From assembly GCA_030532575.1 (NCBI GenBank), contig JAUNKV010000004.1:1-53242 (forward strand): 53,242 nt of DNA. Reading direction: 5' to 3'. The stretch comes from Propionibacteriaceae bacterium (lineage in GTDB: Bacteria > Actinomycetota > Actinomycetes > Propionibacteriales > Propionibacteriaceae). Positions 45,030-52,807 of this stretch are shown piece by piece (the first letter of the stretch is position 1; the number at the start of each line of letters is the position of its first letter). The notes below the pieces were generated by a model. It made no database searches, was not told the DNA's origin, and saw nothing but the letters and a program-made list of their open reading frames with translations. The position numbers and the translations under genes were made by a program.

Positions 45030-47465
45030 ATGACGACCAGCACTGAGGAATTCGAGGAGCACATCCTTGACGTCGATGTGACCGAGGAAATGGAGTCCAG
45101 CTTCCTCGAGTACGCATACTCCGTCATCTATTCCCGTGCCCTGCCGGATGCCAGGGACGGCCTCAAGCCGGTTCAACGCCGGATCCTGTTCTCGATGGAC
45201 GACATGGGGATCGACCCGTCGAAGGCCCACGTCAAGTGCGCTCGCGTCGTCGGCCAGGTGATGGGCGTGCTGCACCCACATGGCGACGGCGCCATCTACG
45301 ACGCCCTGGTCCGGATGGCCCAGCCGTGGGCGGTCCGTCTGCCCACGGTGGACGGTCATGGCAACTTCGGCTCCCTCGACGCCGGTCCTGCCGCGATGCG
45401 CTACACCGAGTGCCGCATGGCCCATCCCGCCGTCGCGATGACCGCTGGGCTGGACGAGGATGTGGTGGACTTCCGCCCGAACTACGACGGCAAGGACACC
45501 GAGCCGGAGGTGCTGCCCGCTGCCTTCCCGAACCTGCTGGTCAACGGCGCGGCCGGGATCGCCGTCGGCATGGCCACCAACATCGCCCCCCACAACCTGG
45601 TGGAGGTGGTGGCCGCTCTCAAGGCCTTGCTGGCGAATCGGGAGATCGACCTGGACGCCTTGATGCGACACCTGCCGGGGCCGGACTTCCCCGGCGGCGG
45701 CAGGATCATCGGACTCGACGGGATTCGTGAGGCCTACGCCACCGGGCGCGGCTCGTTCAAGGTGCGCGCCAGAACCCGCATCGAGCAGGTCAGCCCCCGT
45801 CGTCGTGGCATCGTGGTGACCGAGCTGCCGTACATGATCGGACCGGAAAAGATCATCGAACAGATCAAGAAGGCCGTCGATGCGAAGAAGCTCACCGGCA
45901 TCGCCGACGTCAAGGACCTGACCGATCTCACCCATGGCACCCGGCTGGTGATCGAGGTCAAGAACGGGATCAACCCCGAGGCCCTGCTGGAGCAGCTCTA
46001 CCGCAACACCAAACTGGAGGACACCTTCGCGATCAACGCGGTGGCCCTGGTGGAAGGCCAGCCCCGCACCATGACGCTGAAGGAGATGCTGGAGGTGTAC
46101 CTGGATCACCGGATCCAGGTGACGATCCGGCGCACCGAGCATCGGCTGGGCAAGGCCGAGGACCGGCTCCACCTGGTTCGTGGCCTGCTCGTGGCCATCG
46201 CCGACATCGACGACGTGATCGCCATCGTGCGCACCAGCGAGGATGCGGCCGAGGCCCGAAGCCGCCTGATGAGTGCTTTCGAGCTGGATGAGGTCCAGGC
46301 CACCTACATCCTTGACATGCAGCTGCGGCGGTTGACGAAGTACTCGACGCTGGAGCTGAGCGCCGAGGCCGACGAGCTGACGGAGCGGATCGCCGGGCTG
46401 CAGGAGATTCTGGAGGACCCGGCCGTGCTCAACCGGCTGGTGGCCTCCGAGCTGGACGAGGTTGCCGCCCAGTTCGGGGATGCCCGCCGCACGGTGTTGC
46501 TGGCCAGCGACGGCAACGCACTGGCGGCAGGACCACTGGAGGTGCCCGACGACCCGTGCTGGGTACTGCTGTCCAGCACCGGACGCGCCGCCCGTACCGA
46601 TTCCCGGGCCCCCATCCCGACGGGCGGGCCACGCGCCAGCCACGACGTGCTCGTCGCGGCCGTGCCCTGCTCGGCCCACGCCGAGTTCGGGGTGGTGACC
46701 AACCGGGGCCGTCTGGTGCGGGCTCGGGCCATCGAACTGCCGACCACGCCACTGACGGCCACTGCCCCCAACCTCATGGGGGGAACCGATGTCGGCGAGC
46801 TGTGGCCCCTGGAGCCCGGGGAACGGGTGGTGGGCCTGACGAGTCTCGACCCCGAAGGGCCAGGGCTGGCCCTGGGGACCCGACGCGGCATCGTGAAACG
46901 GGTCAACCCGGAGATCCTGGGCAAGGACTCGTGGGATGTGATCCGGCTCGATGACGGCGACGAGGTGGTGGGCGCGGTGGAGTTGCGCTCCCCCAGCCTG
47001 GCCTTCGTCACCACGGATGCGCAGCTGCTGCACTACGCAGCCGACGCGGTGCGACCACAGGGTCGCTCCGGTGGCGGTGTCGCGGGCATCAAGCTCGGCC
47101 AGGGGGCCGAGGTGTTGTTCTTCGGCGGGGTGGACCCGGAGCGAGACCTGGTGGTCACCGTCGCCGGGAGCGGTGATGACCTGTTCGGTCAGGCTGTCGG
47201 CGGGGTCAAGGTCACCCCGCTGTCGGAGTACCCGTCCAAGGGGCGGGCCACGGGAGGGGTCCGGTGTCAGCGTTTCCTCAAAGGGGAATCGGCCCTGTTG
47301 GTGGCTGGCATCGGTGGCATCGTGACGGCGGCCGACGGCAAGGGGGCTCCGGTGGAGCTGCCCGCGGTCAACCTGCGCCGGGACGGTTCCGGGGAGACGG
47401 TCGCCGGGACGATCACCGCCCTTGGGTCGCGCCCGGCCCCTGAACTGGAAGGAGTCGAACCATGA
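45030..47465 (+). CDS. parC: Type IIA topoisomerase subunit A (ParC-type)
   Basis: An 811-aa breakage-reunion subunit. Catalytic Tyr125 is in AMRYTECRM; the quinolone-binding helix reads HPHGDGAIYDALVRM, with Gly at the Ser83 position of E. coli GyrA and the Asp kept. The six-bladed C-terminal domain (from about 505) lacks a full GyrA-box; RPQGRSGGG is the nearest. This fits topoisomerase IV (ParC) rather than gyrase. The ParE partner is not in the window. CAGGGAG precedes ATG 45030. The stop overlaps the carbonic anhydrase start (ATGA). Confidence 0.93.
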   Translation: MTTSTEEFEEHILDVDVTEEMESSFLEYAYSVIYSRALPDARDGLKPVQRRILFSMDDMGIDPSKAHVKCARVVGQVMGVLHPHGDGAIYDALVRMAQPWAVRLPTVDGHGNFGSLDAGPAAMRYTECRMAHPAVAMTAGLDEDVVDFRPNYDGKDTEPEVLPAAFPNLLVNGAAGIAVGMATNIAPHNLVEVVAALKALLANREIDLDALMRHLPGPDFPGGGRIIGLDGIREAYATGRGSFKVRARTRIEQVSPRRRGIVVTELPYMIGPEKIIEQIKKAVDAKKLTGIADVKDLTDLTHGTRLVIEVKNGINPEALLEQLYRNTKLEDTFAINAVALVEGQPRTMTLKEMLEVYLDHRIQVTIRRTEHRLGKAEDRLHLVRGLLVAIADIDDVIAIVRTSEDAAEARSRLMSAFELDEVQATYILDMQLRRLTKYSTLELSAEADELTERIAGLQEILEDPAVLNRLVASELDEVAAQFGDARRTVLLASDGNALAAGPLEVPDDPCWVLLSSTGRAARTDSRAPIPTGGPRASHDVLVAAVPCSAHAEFGVVTNRGRLVRARAIELPTTPLTATAPNLMGGTDVGELWPLEPGERVVGLTSLDPEGPGLALGTRRGIVKRVNPEILGKDSWDVIRLDDGDEVVGAVELRSPSLAFVTTDAQLLHYAADAVRPQGRSGGGVAGIKLGQGAEVLFFGGVDPERDLVVTVAGSGDDLFGQAVGGVKVTPLSEYPSKGRATGGVRCQRFLKGESALLVAGIGGIVTAADGKGAPVELPAVNLRRDGSGETVAGTITALGSRPAPELEGVEP

Positions 47466-47950
47466 GTTTCAGCGATCTGCTGGAAGCCAACCAGAACTAT
47501 GCCTCCCAGTTCCATCCTCCGGGGATGACCGGGGTGGCCCAGGCCGGGATCGCCGTGGTGACCTGCATGGACTCCAGGATCGACCCGCTGTCGATCATCG
47601 GCCTGGCCTGCGGTGATGCCAAGATTCTGCGCTCCCCCGGGGGCCGGGTGGAGCCGTGGACCATGACCGGGCTGGTGTTGGCGGTCCAGCTGTTGGAGGT
47701 GGAGCGCATCCTCATCATCCCCCACACCCGGTGCGCCATGACCGGAACGGATGACGACCTCCACCGTCGTATCTCGGAGCGCAGCGGGCAGGACGCCTCG
47801 TGGCTGGAGCTCGGGGCGAACCCCGATCAGTTGCCCCGGCTGGGCCGGGACGTCAAGGCAGTGCTGGCCCATCCCCTGATCCGGGGACGGGCCGAGGTGG
47901 GTGGTTTCCTCTACGACGTGGACACCGGCCTGCTCACACAGGTGGTTTGA
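47462..47950 (+). CDS. Beta-carbonic anhydrase
   Basis: A 162-aa enzyme interconverting CO2 and bicarbonate. Zinc ligands Cys35, His88 and Cys91 with Asp37 in VTCMDSR and IPHTRCAM. SPGGRVEP and the DVDTGLL end are typical of the short actinobacterial type. GGAAGGAG precedes the ATG, and the ATGA overlap couples it to parC. Bicarbonate supply to carboxylases is the likely role. The stop abuts the convergent excalibur gene as TGATCA. Confidence 0.93.
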   Translation: MSFSDLLEANQNYASQFHPPGMTGVAQAGIAVVTCMDSRIDPLSIIGLACGDAKILRSPGGRVEPWTMTGLVLAVQLLEVERILIIPHTRCAMTGTDDDLHRRISERSGQDASWLELGANPDQLPRLGRDVKAVLAHPLIRGRAEVGGFLYDVDTGLLTQVV

Positions 47951-48445
47951 TCACCGCTCGCAGGCCACCCCGTCGTTGTCGCGGTCGAGCTTGGGACGGT
48001 ATCCGGGCTGTCCCCGGTACAGCGGTGCTGCCCCGGCTGCCTTCGCCTCCTTGCAGGAGGAGAAGTAGGCCCCGGTGTTGCGCTGCGGTTTGCTCTCCTG
48101 CGAGCCCGATCCGGTGTCGGCGAATCGCTGTGGGGCGGCGGTCACGGTCTCGGTGGCCACGCTGGTCTCGGTCGCGGTGACGGTGACCGTGGGGGCAGGC
48201 TCTGGGGTGGCGGTCACCGTCGTGGTCGCCGTGGCGGTTGCAGTTGCAGTCATCGTCGGCCCCGGTACCGTGCTCACGACCACGCTGGGCTCAGGGATGG
48301 CGGTTCCCGCCTGGGAACTTCCACCACCACCGGCCCCGATGGCGACACCCACCAGACCTGCCGCCGCCCCGATGAACCACCGGCTGCGCAGCACCTTGTT
48401 CCTCATCTGACTCCTCGGCTGCGAGGACTCCCCCATGTACGACAT
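47951..48445 (-). CDS. Excalibur calcium-binding domain protein, membrane-anchored
   Basis: A 164-aa protein. One N-terminal hydrophobic segment (FIGAAAGLVGVAIGAGGGG), a Thr/Ala/Val-rich extracellular stalk (about 60-108, TATATATATTTVTATPEPAP), and a C-terminal excalibur domain with FSSCKEAKAAGAAPLYRGQP and the EF-like loop DRDNDGVACE. The two Cys probably form a disulfide. Surface calcium binding is expected. ATG 48445 is favoured by TAGGTT 6 nt upstream; an internal ATG at 48406 is possible. Confidence 0.88.
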   Translation of the reverse strand: MSYMGESSQPRSQMRNKVLRSRWFIGAAAGLVGVAIGAGGGGSSQAGTAIPEPSVVVSTVPGPTMTATATATATTTVTATPEPAPTVTVTATETSVATETVTAAPQRFADTGSGSQESKPQRNTGAYFSSCKEAKAAGAAPLYRGQPGYRPKLDRDNDGVACER

Positions 48446-48451
48446 GGCAAC

Positions 48452-48457
48452 AACCTA
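48452..48457 (-). promoter_or_regulatory. Leaderless -10 of the excalibur gene
   Basis: TAGGTT on the minus strand ends 6 nt before ATG 48445. Confidence 0.5.
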
Positions 48458-48555
48458 GAGCGAGACACCGGGAGACGTGAACCACGTCATCCAATCAGTC
48501 AGTCAAAATGTCAACGACCTTCTGGGTCGGTCAGTGGCAGGCAAAGTCTTCAAGA

Positions 48556-48561
48556 TATGCT
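48556..48561 (+). promoter_or_regulatory. Leaderless -10 of the VapB-like remnant
   Basis: TATGCT ends 6 nt before ATG 48568. It suggests the short gene is still transcribed. Confidence 0.45.
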
Positions 48562-48567
48562 CCCTTC

Positions 48568-48738
48568 ATGGTCAATCACGTCAGTGACAAACTCGCGAGG
48601 GCGCATGGGCGAGCTAGGCGCCACCAGCGCTCCCAGCGGTTGGCCGAGTACATCCGTCGGGGACGACAGCGCCCGACGCTGGACGCCAGGCCATTTGACG
48701 AAATCTTGGGCTACGACGCTCACGGAGTACCTCGGTGA
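48568..48738 (+). CDS. VapB-like antitoxin C-terminal remnant
   Basis: 56 aa. The end, RPFDEILGYDAHGVPR, matches the conserved C-terminus of PSK/Rv0623-type VapB antitoxins (consensus close to RSPDEILGYDEHGLP), the part that wraps the VapC toxin. The N-terminal ribbon-helix-helix part is missing or highly diverged; residues 1-40 are basic helical. The stop overlaps a GTG that opens MIV, the usual VapC start, but no VapC follows. It is best read as a decayed or orphan antitoxin; its own -10 may mean it is kept. Confidence 0.6.
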   Translation: MVNHVSDKLARAHGRARRHQRSQRLAEYIRRGRQRPTLDARPFDEILGYDAHGVPR

Positions 48739-48860
48739 TCGTCGGGGCTCACCCCACGCCTGAGCAACACACCCGGGCCGCGGAAACGAGTGTCCACGCG
48801 TTTCACCGTGACACCCCCTCGGCAAGGGCGTTCGTCCGTTCACTACACTGCCTCGGGTGA
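48735..48860 (+). pseudogene. Probable vapC remnant
   Basis: GTGATCGTC overlaps the VapB-like stop exactly as vapB-vapC pairs do (VapC usually begins MIVVDSSA). After MIV the reading frame bears no PIN-domain residues and ends after 41 codons, overlapping the start of the next gene. A deletion inside vapC is inferred. Confidence 0.4.
48844..48849 (+). promoter_or_regulatory. Leaderless -10 of the hypothetical at 48857
   Basis: TACACT ends 7 nt before GTG 48857. Confidence 0.5.
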
Positions 48861-49174
48861 GCATCGAAGCGATCCAACAGCTGCTCCACGAGCAGCTGCA
48901 GAAGCAGTACCAGGGCCATGAGCCCGACCGTGACCTCGTCTCACAGCTCAAGCTGCTGATACTGCTGTGTCAGCACCTGGAGCAGGCGGGGCCCATGCCT
49001 CTCGGCCATCCCACCGTCGTACCGCTGCTGCCCGGCACCCCCTCAGGCCTGTACTCCGAGATCCGGCTGTTCGACGACCGGGAGTCCGACAACCCCGCAG
49101 AGTGGCACGAGCTCACCGAGGGTGATCAGCCTCTTCGGGCCGCCGCTGGCGACATCCTCATCAGCTTTCGCTGA
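48857..49174 (+). CDS. Hypothetical protein
   Basis: A 105-aa soluble protein of unknown family. An N-terminal helix with Gln/Leu repeats (EAIQQLLHEQLQKQYQ), a second helix (LVSQLKLLILLCQHLEQAG), then a short beta-rich part. No catalytic motif. Start chosen for the leaderless -10. It ends 6 bp before the convergent ATPase gene. Confidence 0.6.
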   Translation: MSIEAIQQLLHEQLQKQYQGHEPDRDLVSQLKLLILLCQHLEQAGPMPLGHPTVVPLLPGTPSGLYSEIRLFDDRESDNPAEWHELTEGDQPLRAAAGDILISFR

Positions 49175-49180
49175 GCACGC

Positions 49181-50608
49181 TCACCGCCAGGCCTCGAGCA
49201 GCTGGTCGGCATCCCACACCTGGGCCAGCTCAGCCACCTCACCACCGAGCGGGCACACCCCGACCATTGGGGTGTGCTCATCCACTCCGGGCACCCGAGC
49301 GGCACCACGTTGCAGCGCGTGGACATCGGCCAGCCCCAGGGGTTCGTGCTCACGCCACTTGATGGTGCCGACGAAGCCCACCGTGGTTCCCGGGCTCTTG
49401 TCGGTGCCCACCAGATCGATCTCCGGGTTGTTGTTGCGCGGCCACCAGCCGCCGATCCGGCTGACCTCGGGCCAGCGCTCATCCGGTAGGAGCCTGCTCA
49501 GTGCCTCCCGCACCACCGGCTCGACGGCGCGGCCACGCCACGAGGTGTAGCCAGCCTGGAAACGGGCGAAGGCCAGATCAGGACGTCCGCGGTCCACCTC
49601 CGCGATGGCTGGGGCCACGAAGGCCAGCCAGAATCTCAGCGACGGGTCCGCGACCCGCCATCTACGGTCCTTGAGGGCCGCCCGGGTGGACAGCGGTTCG
49701 TCGTAGGCCACCATCCGCTTGTGCAGCAGCAGTTCCAGGGCGCGGTCGAAGGATGCGGCTGACAAGGTGCCGTGGAGGGAGTTGAGGATACCCGCCCGGA
49801 CCCGTTCCCCCTTGCCGCCGATTGCGCTGAGCACGGCCCGGGCGTGGGATTCCGGCGGGAACTCGGATTCGAGTGCCCGCCCACCGGCGACCACGAGGGC
49901 GCTCGTGGAGCGCTGGAAGGAGGCCTGGACGAACTCCTCCGGGCTCAGCCCGGGTTTCCACTCCTGGGCGATGAGTGGCGCTCCTCCGGTGATGAGGAAG
50001 GCATCGAAGGCCGCCGCCCCAGTCAGCCCCGTCATGGTTGCGACATCGTGCGGGGTGAGGGCCCGCAGCAGCATCTCGGTGGCCCGACCGTGGAAGGGCT
50101 GGTCGTGGCGCATCAGCGCCTCCATCATGCTGAGATCACTGCCCAGCAGCAGGAGCAGCACCGGCCTGCGGGAGAGCTCCTGGTCCCAGACCCGCTGCAG
50201 CTCACCCGCGCCTCCGGGCATCCCTTCCAGCAGCCAGGGAAGCTCGTCGATGACCACCACGCTGGGCACATCCGTCGGCAACGCTGCCGCCAGCAGTCGG
50301 AGCGCTGCGGTGAGGGTGCCCGGGGTGTTCCCCTCCGCCAGGAAGGCGTTCGGCAGCTCGGAGGTGGCGATGGCCTGGGCGAACAGGCTGAGTTCTTCAC
50401 GCTGCGGGGCCGAGCGCGCGGCCTGGAAGTAGACCGCCGGAACCCCCAGGCGCCGCAGCAGCTCGGTGGCGAGCCTGGACTTGCCGACCCGTCTCCTGCC
50501 TCGCAGCATCACGGCCACTCCCGCATCGGCGCGGCCGCCCTGCCGCACCACGTCGAAACAGGCGGCCAGTTCCCGCAGCTCCTGCTGCCGCCCCACGAAT
50601 CCCGTCAC
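49181..50608 (-). CDS. Archaeal-type AAA ATPase with C-terminal DUF234
   Basis: A 475-aa protein. N-terminal STAND/archaeal ATPase: Walker A GRRRVGKSR (37-45), Walker B VVVIDELPWLL, and a sensor-like LLLLLGSDLSMMEALM. A winged-helix part follows, then DUF234 (from about 350), whose NPEIDLVG and FVGTIKWRE resemble a PD-(D/E)xK nuclease core. The family is patchy in archaea and bacteria and of unknown role; mobile or defence functions have been suggested only by distribution. GTG start with GAGGAGG. An inverted repeat lies about 30 bp upstream. Confidence 0.87.
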   Translation of the reverse strand: MTGFVGRQQELRELAACFDVVRQGGRADAGVAVMLRGRRRVGKSRLATELLRRLGVPAVYFQAARSAPQREELSLFAQAIATSELPNAFLAEGNTPGTLTAALRLLAAALPTDVPSVVVIDELPWLLEGMPGGAGELQRVWDQELSRRPVLLLLLGSDLSMMEALMRHDQPFHGRATEMLLRALTPHDVATMTGLTGAAAFDAFLITGGAPLIAQEWKPGLSPEEFVQASFQRSTSALVVAGGRALESEFPPESHARAVLSAIGGKGERVRAGILNSLHGTLSAASFDRALELLLHKRMVAYDEPLSTRAALKDRRWRVADPSLRFWLAFVAPAIAEVDRGRPDLAFARFQAGYTSWRGRAVEPVVREALSRLLPDERWPEVSRIGGWWPRNNNPEIDLVGTDKSPGTTVGFVGTIKWREHEPLGLADVHALQRGAARVPGVDEHTPMVGVCPLGGEVAELAQVWDADQLLEAWR

Positions 50609-50638
50609 GGCACCTCCTCAGGTTCTCAGAAACAATAC

Positions 50639-50657
50639 AATAGTTTTTGACACTATT
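50639..50657. promoter_or_regulatory. Inverted repeat in the promoter of the AAA ATPase
   Basis: AATAGT-7 nt-ACTATT in an AT-rich patch. On the minus strand TATTGT (50641-50636) is a possible -10 for the ATPase. The right arm overlaps the stop codon of the ABM gene. It may be an operator for the ATPase or a weak terminator for ABM. Confidence 0.4.
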
Positions 50658-50955
50658 CCTCGAGCTTGTCCGGTGCCCACTGGAACTCCTCCTCCCTGAG
50701 GTAGGCCGAGGGCTCATCGACGGCTCGCAACAGCACGGGGGTGAGCAGCATCTTCGCCTCGTGTCCCGCGAAGGAGCGGCGATAGCTGCCGACGTCGCGC
50801 CATCGACCGAGGAGCGCCCACAGCCCCTGCTGGTCCAGATTGTGGACCACCTCCACCCACTCGCAACCCGGCGAGTTCCGCCAGTGCTCCGCCACGCGAT
50901 GCAGCCCCTGCACCAGCTGGGGATCAGCATCCGCGAATCGTGAAATGACAAACAT
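50653..50955 (-). CDS. Antibiotic biosynthesis monooxygenase (ABM)-domain protein
   Basis: A 100-aa ferredoxin-like ABM protein: MFVISRFADADPQLVQGLHR, CEWVEVVHNLDQQGLWALLG and WRDVGSYRRSFAGHEAKMLL. ABM proteins are small cofactor-free oxygenases or stress proteins; substrate unknown. ATG 50955 has TAGGGT 6 nt upstream. It precedes the ATPase by 44 bp but may be a separate unit. Confidence 0.8.
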   Translation of the reverse strand: MFVISRFADADPQLVQGLHRVAEHWRNSPGCEWVEVVHNLDQQGLWALLGRWRDVGSYRRSFAGHEAKMLLTPVLLRAVDEPSAYLREEEFQWAPDKLEE

Positions 50956-50961
50956 GAGGAC

Positions 50962-50967
50962 ACCCTA
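50962..50967 (-). promoter_or_regulatory. Leaderless -10 of the ABM gene
   Basis: TAGGGT on the minus strand ends 6 nt before ATG 50955; same hexamer and spacing as the Eis-like gene. Confidence 0.5.
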
Positions 50968-51004
50968 CGACGCGGGAGGCGGTTGAATTCACCCCTCGAT
51001 TCTG

Positions 51005-51019
51005 TGATAGTCGTTCTCA
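51005..51019 (+). promoter_or_regulatory. Candidate Zur box overlapping a leaderless promoter
   Basis: TGATAGTCGTTCTCA fits the actinobacterial Zur pattern TGAAAATNATTTTCA at about 10 of 15 positions, including both TGA/TCA ends. Its last A is the first base of the znuA start codon. GATAGT (51006-51011) is the likely -10, 7 nt before ATG 51019. Zinc-bound Zur would block initiation. Confidence 0.55.
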
Positions 51020-52068
51020 TGAAGTCACCTGTTCTTGTACTGGCGGCTGCCGCGACACTGTTCCTCGCAGCCTGTTCCTCCGGCGGTCAGCCCGAAACTT
51101 CTCCCTCCGCCTCAACCGATCCGGCCATGAGCTCCGCAGCCGCAGAGGCCAACCCTGCGGCTGACGCCCTCAAGGTGTCCGTGGCCTTCTACCCCATTGA
51201 GTTCGCCGCCTCCAAGGTCGGGGCGGACAAGATCGCAGTCACCACTCTCACCACGCCCGGGACCGAGCCCCACGATCTCGAGCTCACCCCGCAGCAGATC
51301 GCCGGCCTGGACGAGGCCGACCTGGTGGTCTACCTGGGAGGCTTCCAGCCCGCTGTGGACAAGGCGGTCGAAGCCTCCAAGGCCAAGCACAAGCTCGATC
51401 TGGCGACGGTCATCGACCTGCATCCCATCTCCGCCGACGGTCACGACCATGACCACGGCGACGAGAAGGGCCATGACGATCACGCCGACGACGAGGGGCA
51501 TGACGACCACGCCAGCGAGGAAGCCCACGATGACCACGATCACGGTGGAGTCGATCCCCACTACTGGCTGGACGCCACGTTGATGGCCAAGTCCGTGGAC
51601 GCCATCGCTGCCGGGCTCGGCACCATTGACGCCACGAACAAGGAGACCTACGAGGCCAACGCGAAGTCCACCGTCGCTGAGCTCACCGCGCTGGACGAGG
51701 AGTACAAGGGCGGACTCGCCACCTGCTCGGTGAGGACCGTCATCACCACCCACGCGGCCTTCGGATATCTGACGGAGCGCTACGACCTCAAGCAGGTGGG
51801 CATCTCGGGCCTGTCCCCCAACGAGCAGCCCTCCCCCGCCAGGATCGCGGAGGTGCAGCAGGAGGCGAAAGAGAACGGTGTGACCACCATCTTCTTCGAG
51901 ACCCTCACCTCGCCGGAGGTCGCCCAGTCGATCGCCGGGGACCTCGGGTTGAAGACCGCCGTGCTCGACCCGCTGGAGGGTGTGACCCCGGACTCCCAGG
52001 GCACCGACTACCCGTCGATCATGAAGGCGAACCTCAAGTCGTTGCAGGAAGCGAATGGCTGCTCCTGA
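51019..52068 (+). CDS. znuA: Zinc ABC transporter substrate-binding lipoprotein
   Basis: A 349-aa cluster A-I binding protein. Signal peptide with lipobox LAAC (Cys19). A His/Asp-rich loop (about 141-175, e.g. GHDHDHGDEKGHDDHADDEG) is typical of zinc-specific ZnuA. Metal ligands are likely His in EPHDLELT, DPHYWLD and TTHAAFGY, plus a Glu/Asp near the end. It delivers Zn to the adjacent ATPase-permease. The open frame starts at 50983, but ATG 51019 gives the intact signal peptide. Confidence 0.92.
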   Translation: MKSPVLVLAAAATLFLAACSSGGQPETSPSASTDPAMSSAAAEANPAADALKVSVAFYPIEFAASKVGADKIAVTTLTTPGTEPHDLELTPQQIAGLDEADLVVYLGGFQPAVDKAVEASKAKHKLDLATVIDLHPISADGHDHDHGDEKGHDDHADDEGHDDHASEEAHDDHDHGGVDPHYWLDATLMAKSVDAIAAGLGTIDATNKETYEANAKSTVAELTALDEEYKGGLATCSVRTVITTHAAFGYLTERYDLKQVGISGLSPNEQPSPARIAEVQQEAKENGVTTIFFETLTSPEVAQSIAGDLGLKTAVLDPLEGVTPDSQGTDYPSIMKANLKSLQEANGCS

Positions 52069-52807
52069 CCAGACCCGCCTGGTGACCGCCGAGGGCTTGT
52101 ACGTGGCCCTCGGCGGTCTGCCGATCCTGCGCGACGTGAGCCTCCACGTCGATGCCGGGGAGGCCGTGGCGATCCTCGGTCCCAACGGCTCCGGCAAGAC
52201 CACGCTGCTGCGCACCCTGGTGGGGCTCAACGCCTTCCAGCAGGGCCAGCTCACCGTGTTCGACACCCCCATCCAGCGGTTCCGACAATGGCATCGCGTG
52301 GGCTATGTCCCCCAGCACTCCTCAATCAACGTCCAGAACGCCACCGTGAGTGAGGTCGTGCTGATGGGGCGGCTGGCCCATCACCGTCTCGGTTGGTTCT
52401 CCCGCAAGGATCGCCGGATCGCCCAGGAGGTCCTTGCCACGGTGGGGCTGGCCGACAGGGCGAAGTGGCCATTCGCTCCCCTGTCAGGAGGCCAGAAGCA
52501 GCGGGTGCTGATCGCTCGCGCGCTGGCCACCCGCCCGGAACTGCTCGTGATGGACGAACCGCTCGCGGGGGTGGACCTCGACAGTCAGGCCGCCCTGGCA
52601 GAGCTGCTCTCCTCGCTGCGTGATCAGGGCCTGGGAATTGCCGTCGTGCTGCACGAGACCGCCGTGATGACTGATGTGCTGGACCGTGAGATCAGGCTGT
52701 GCGACGGCCGGATCGTGACCCACATCGACCCCATTGTTCCCACCAACGCACCCGCACGGGCCGTCTCCCCCCTCGGCCTGGAGGACCCCCTCGGAGGCAC
52801 GACGTGA
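52055..52807 (+). CDS. znuC: Metal (zinc) ABC transporter ATP-binding protein
   Basis: A 250-aa ABC ATPase. Walker A GPNGSGKTT, Q-loop YVPQ, signature LSGGQKQR, Walker B LLVMDEPLAG and H-loop VVLHE. The order znuA-znuC-znuB and overlaps (14 bp with znuA, 4 bp with the permease) show a single operon. The C-terminal VSPLGLEDPLGGTT lacks a regulatory domain. Confidence 0.93.
   Translation: MAAPDQTRLVTAEGLYVALGGLPILRDVSLHVDAGEAVAILGPNGSGKTTLLRTLVGLNAFQQGQLTVFDTPIQRFRQWHRVGYVPQHSSINVQNATVSEVVLMGRLAHHRLGWFSRKDRRIAQEVLATVGLADRAKWPFAPLSGGQKQRVLIARALATRPELLVMDEPLAGVDLDSQAALAELLSSLRDQGLGIAVVLHETAVMTDVLDREIRLCDGRIVTHIDPIVPTNAPARAVSPLGLEDPLGGTT

Noticed and set aside
44604-47033. 809-codon minus-strand frame antisense to parC
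   Set aside because: ParC is complete on the plus strand with the catalytic Tyr; the shadow has no recognisable domain.
48170-48260. Low-complexity GC repeats as a regulatory repeat
   Set aside because: They are codons of the Thr/Ala/Val stalk of the excalibur protein.
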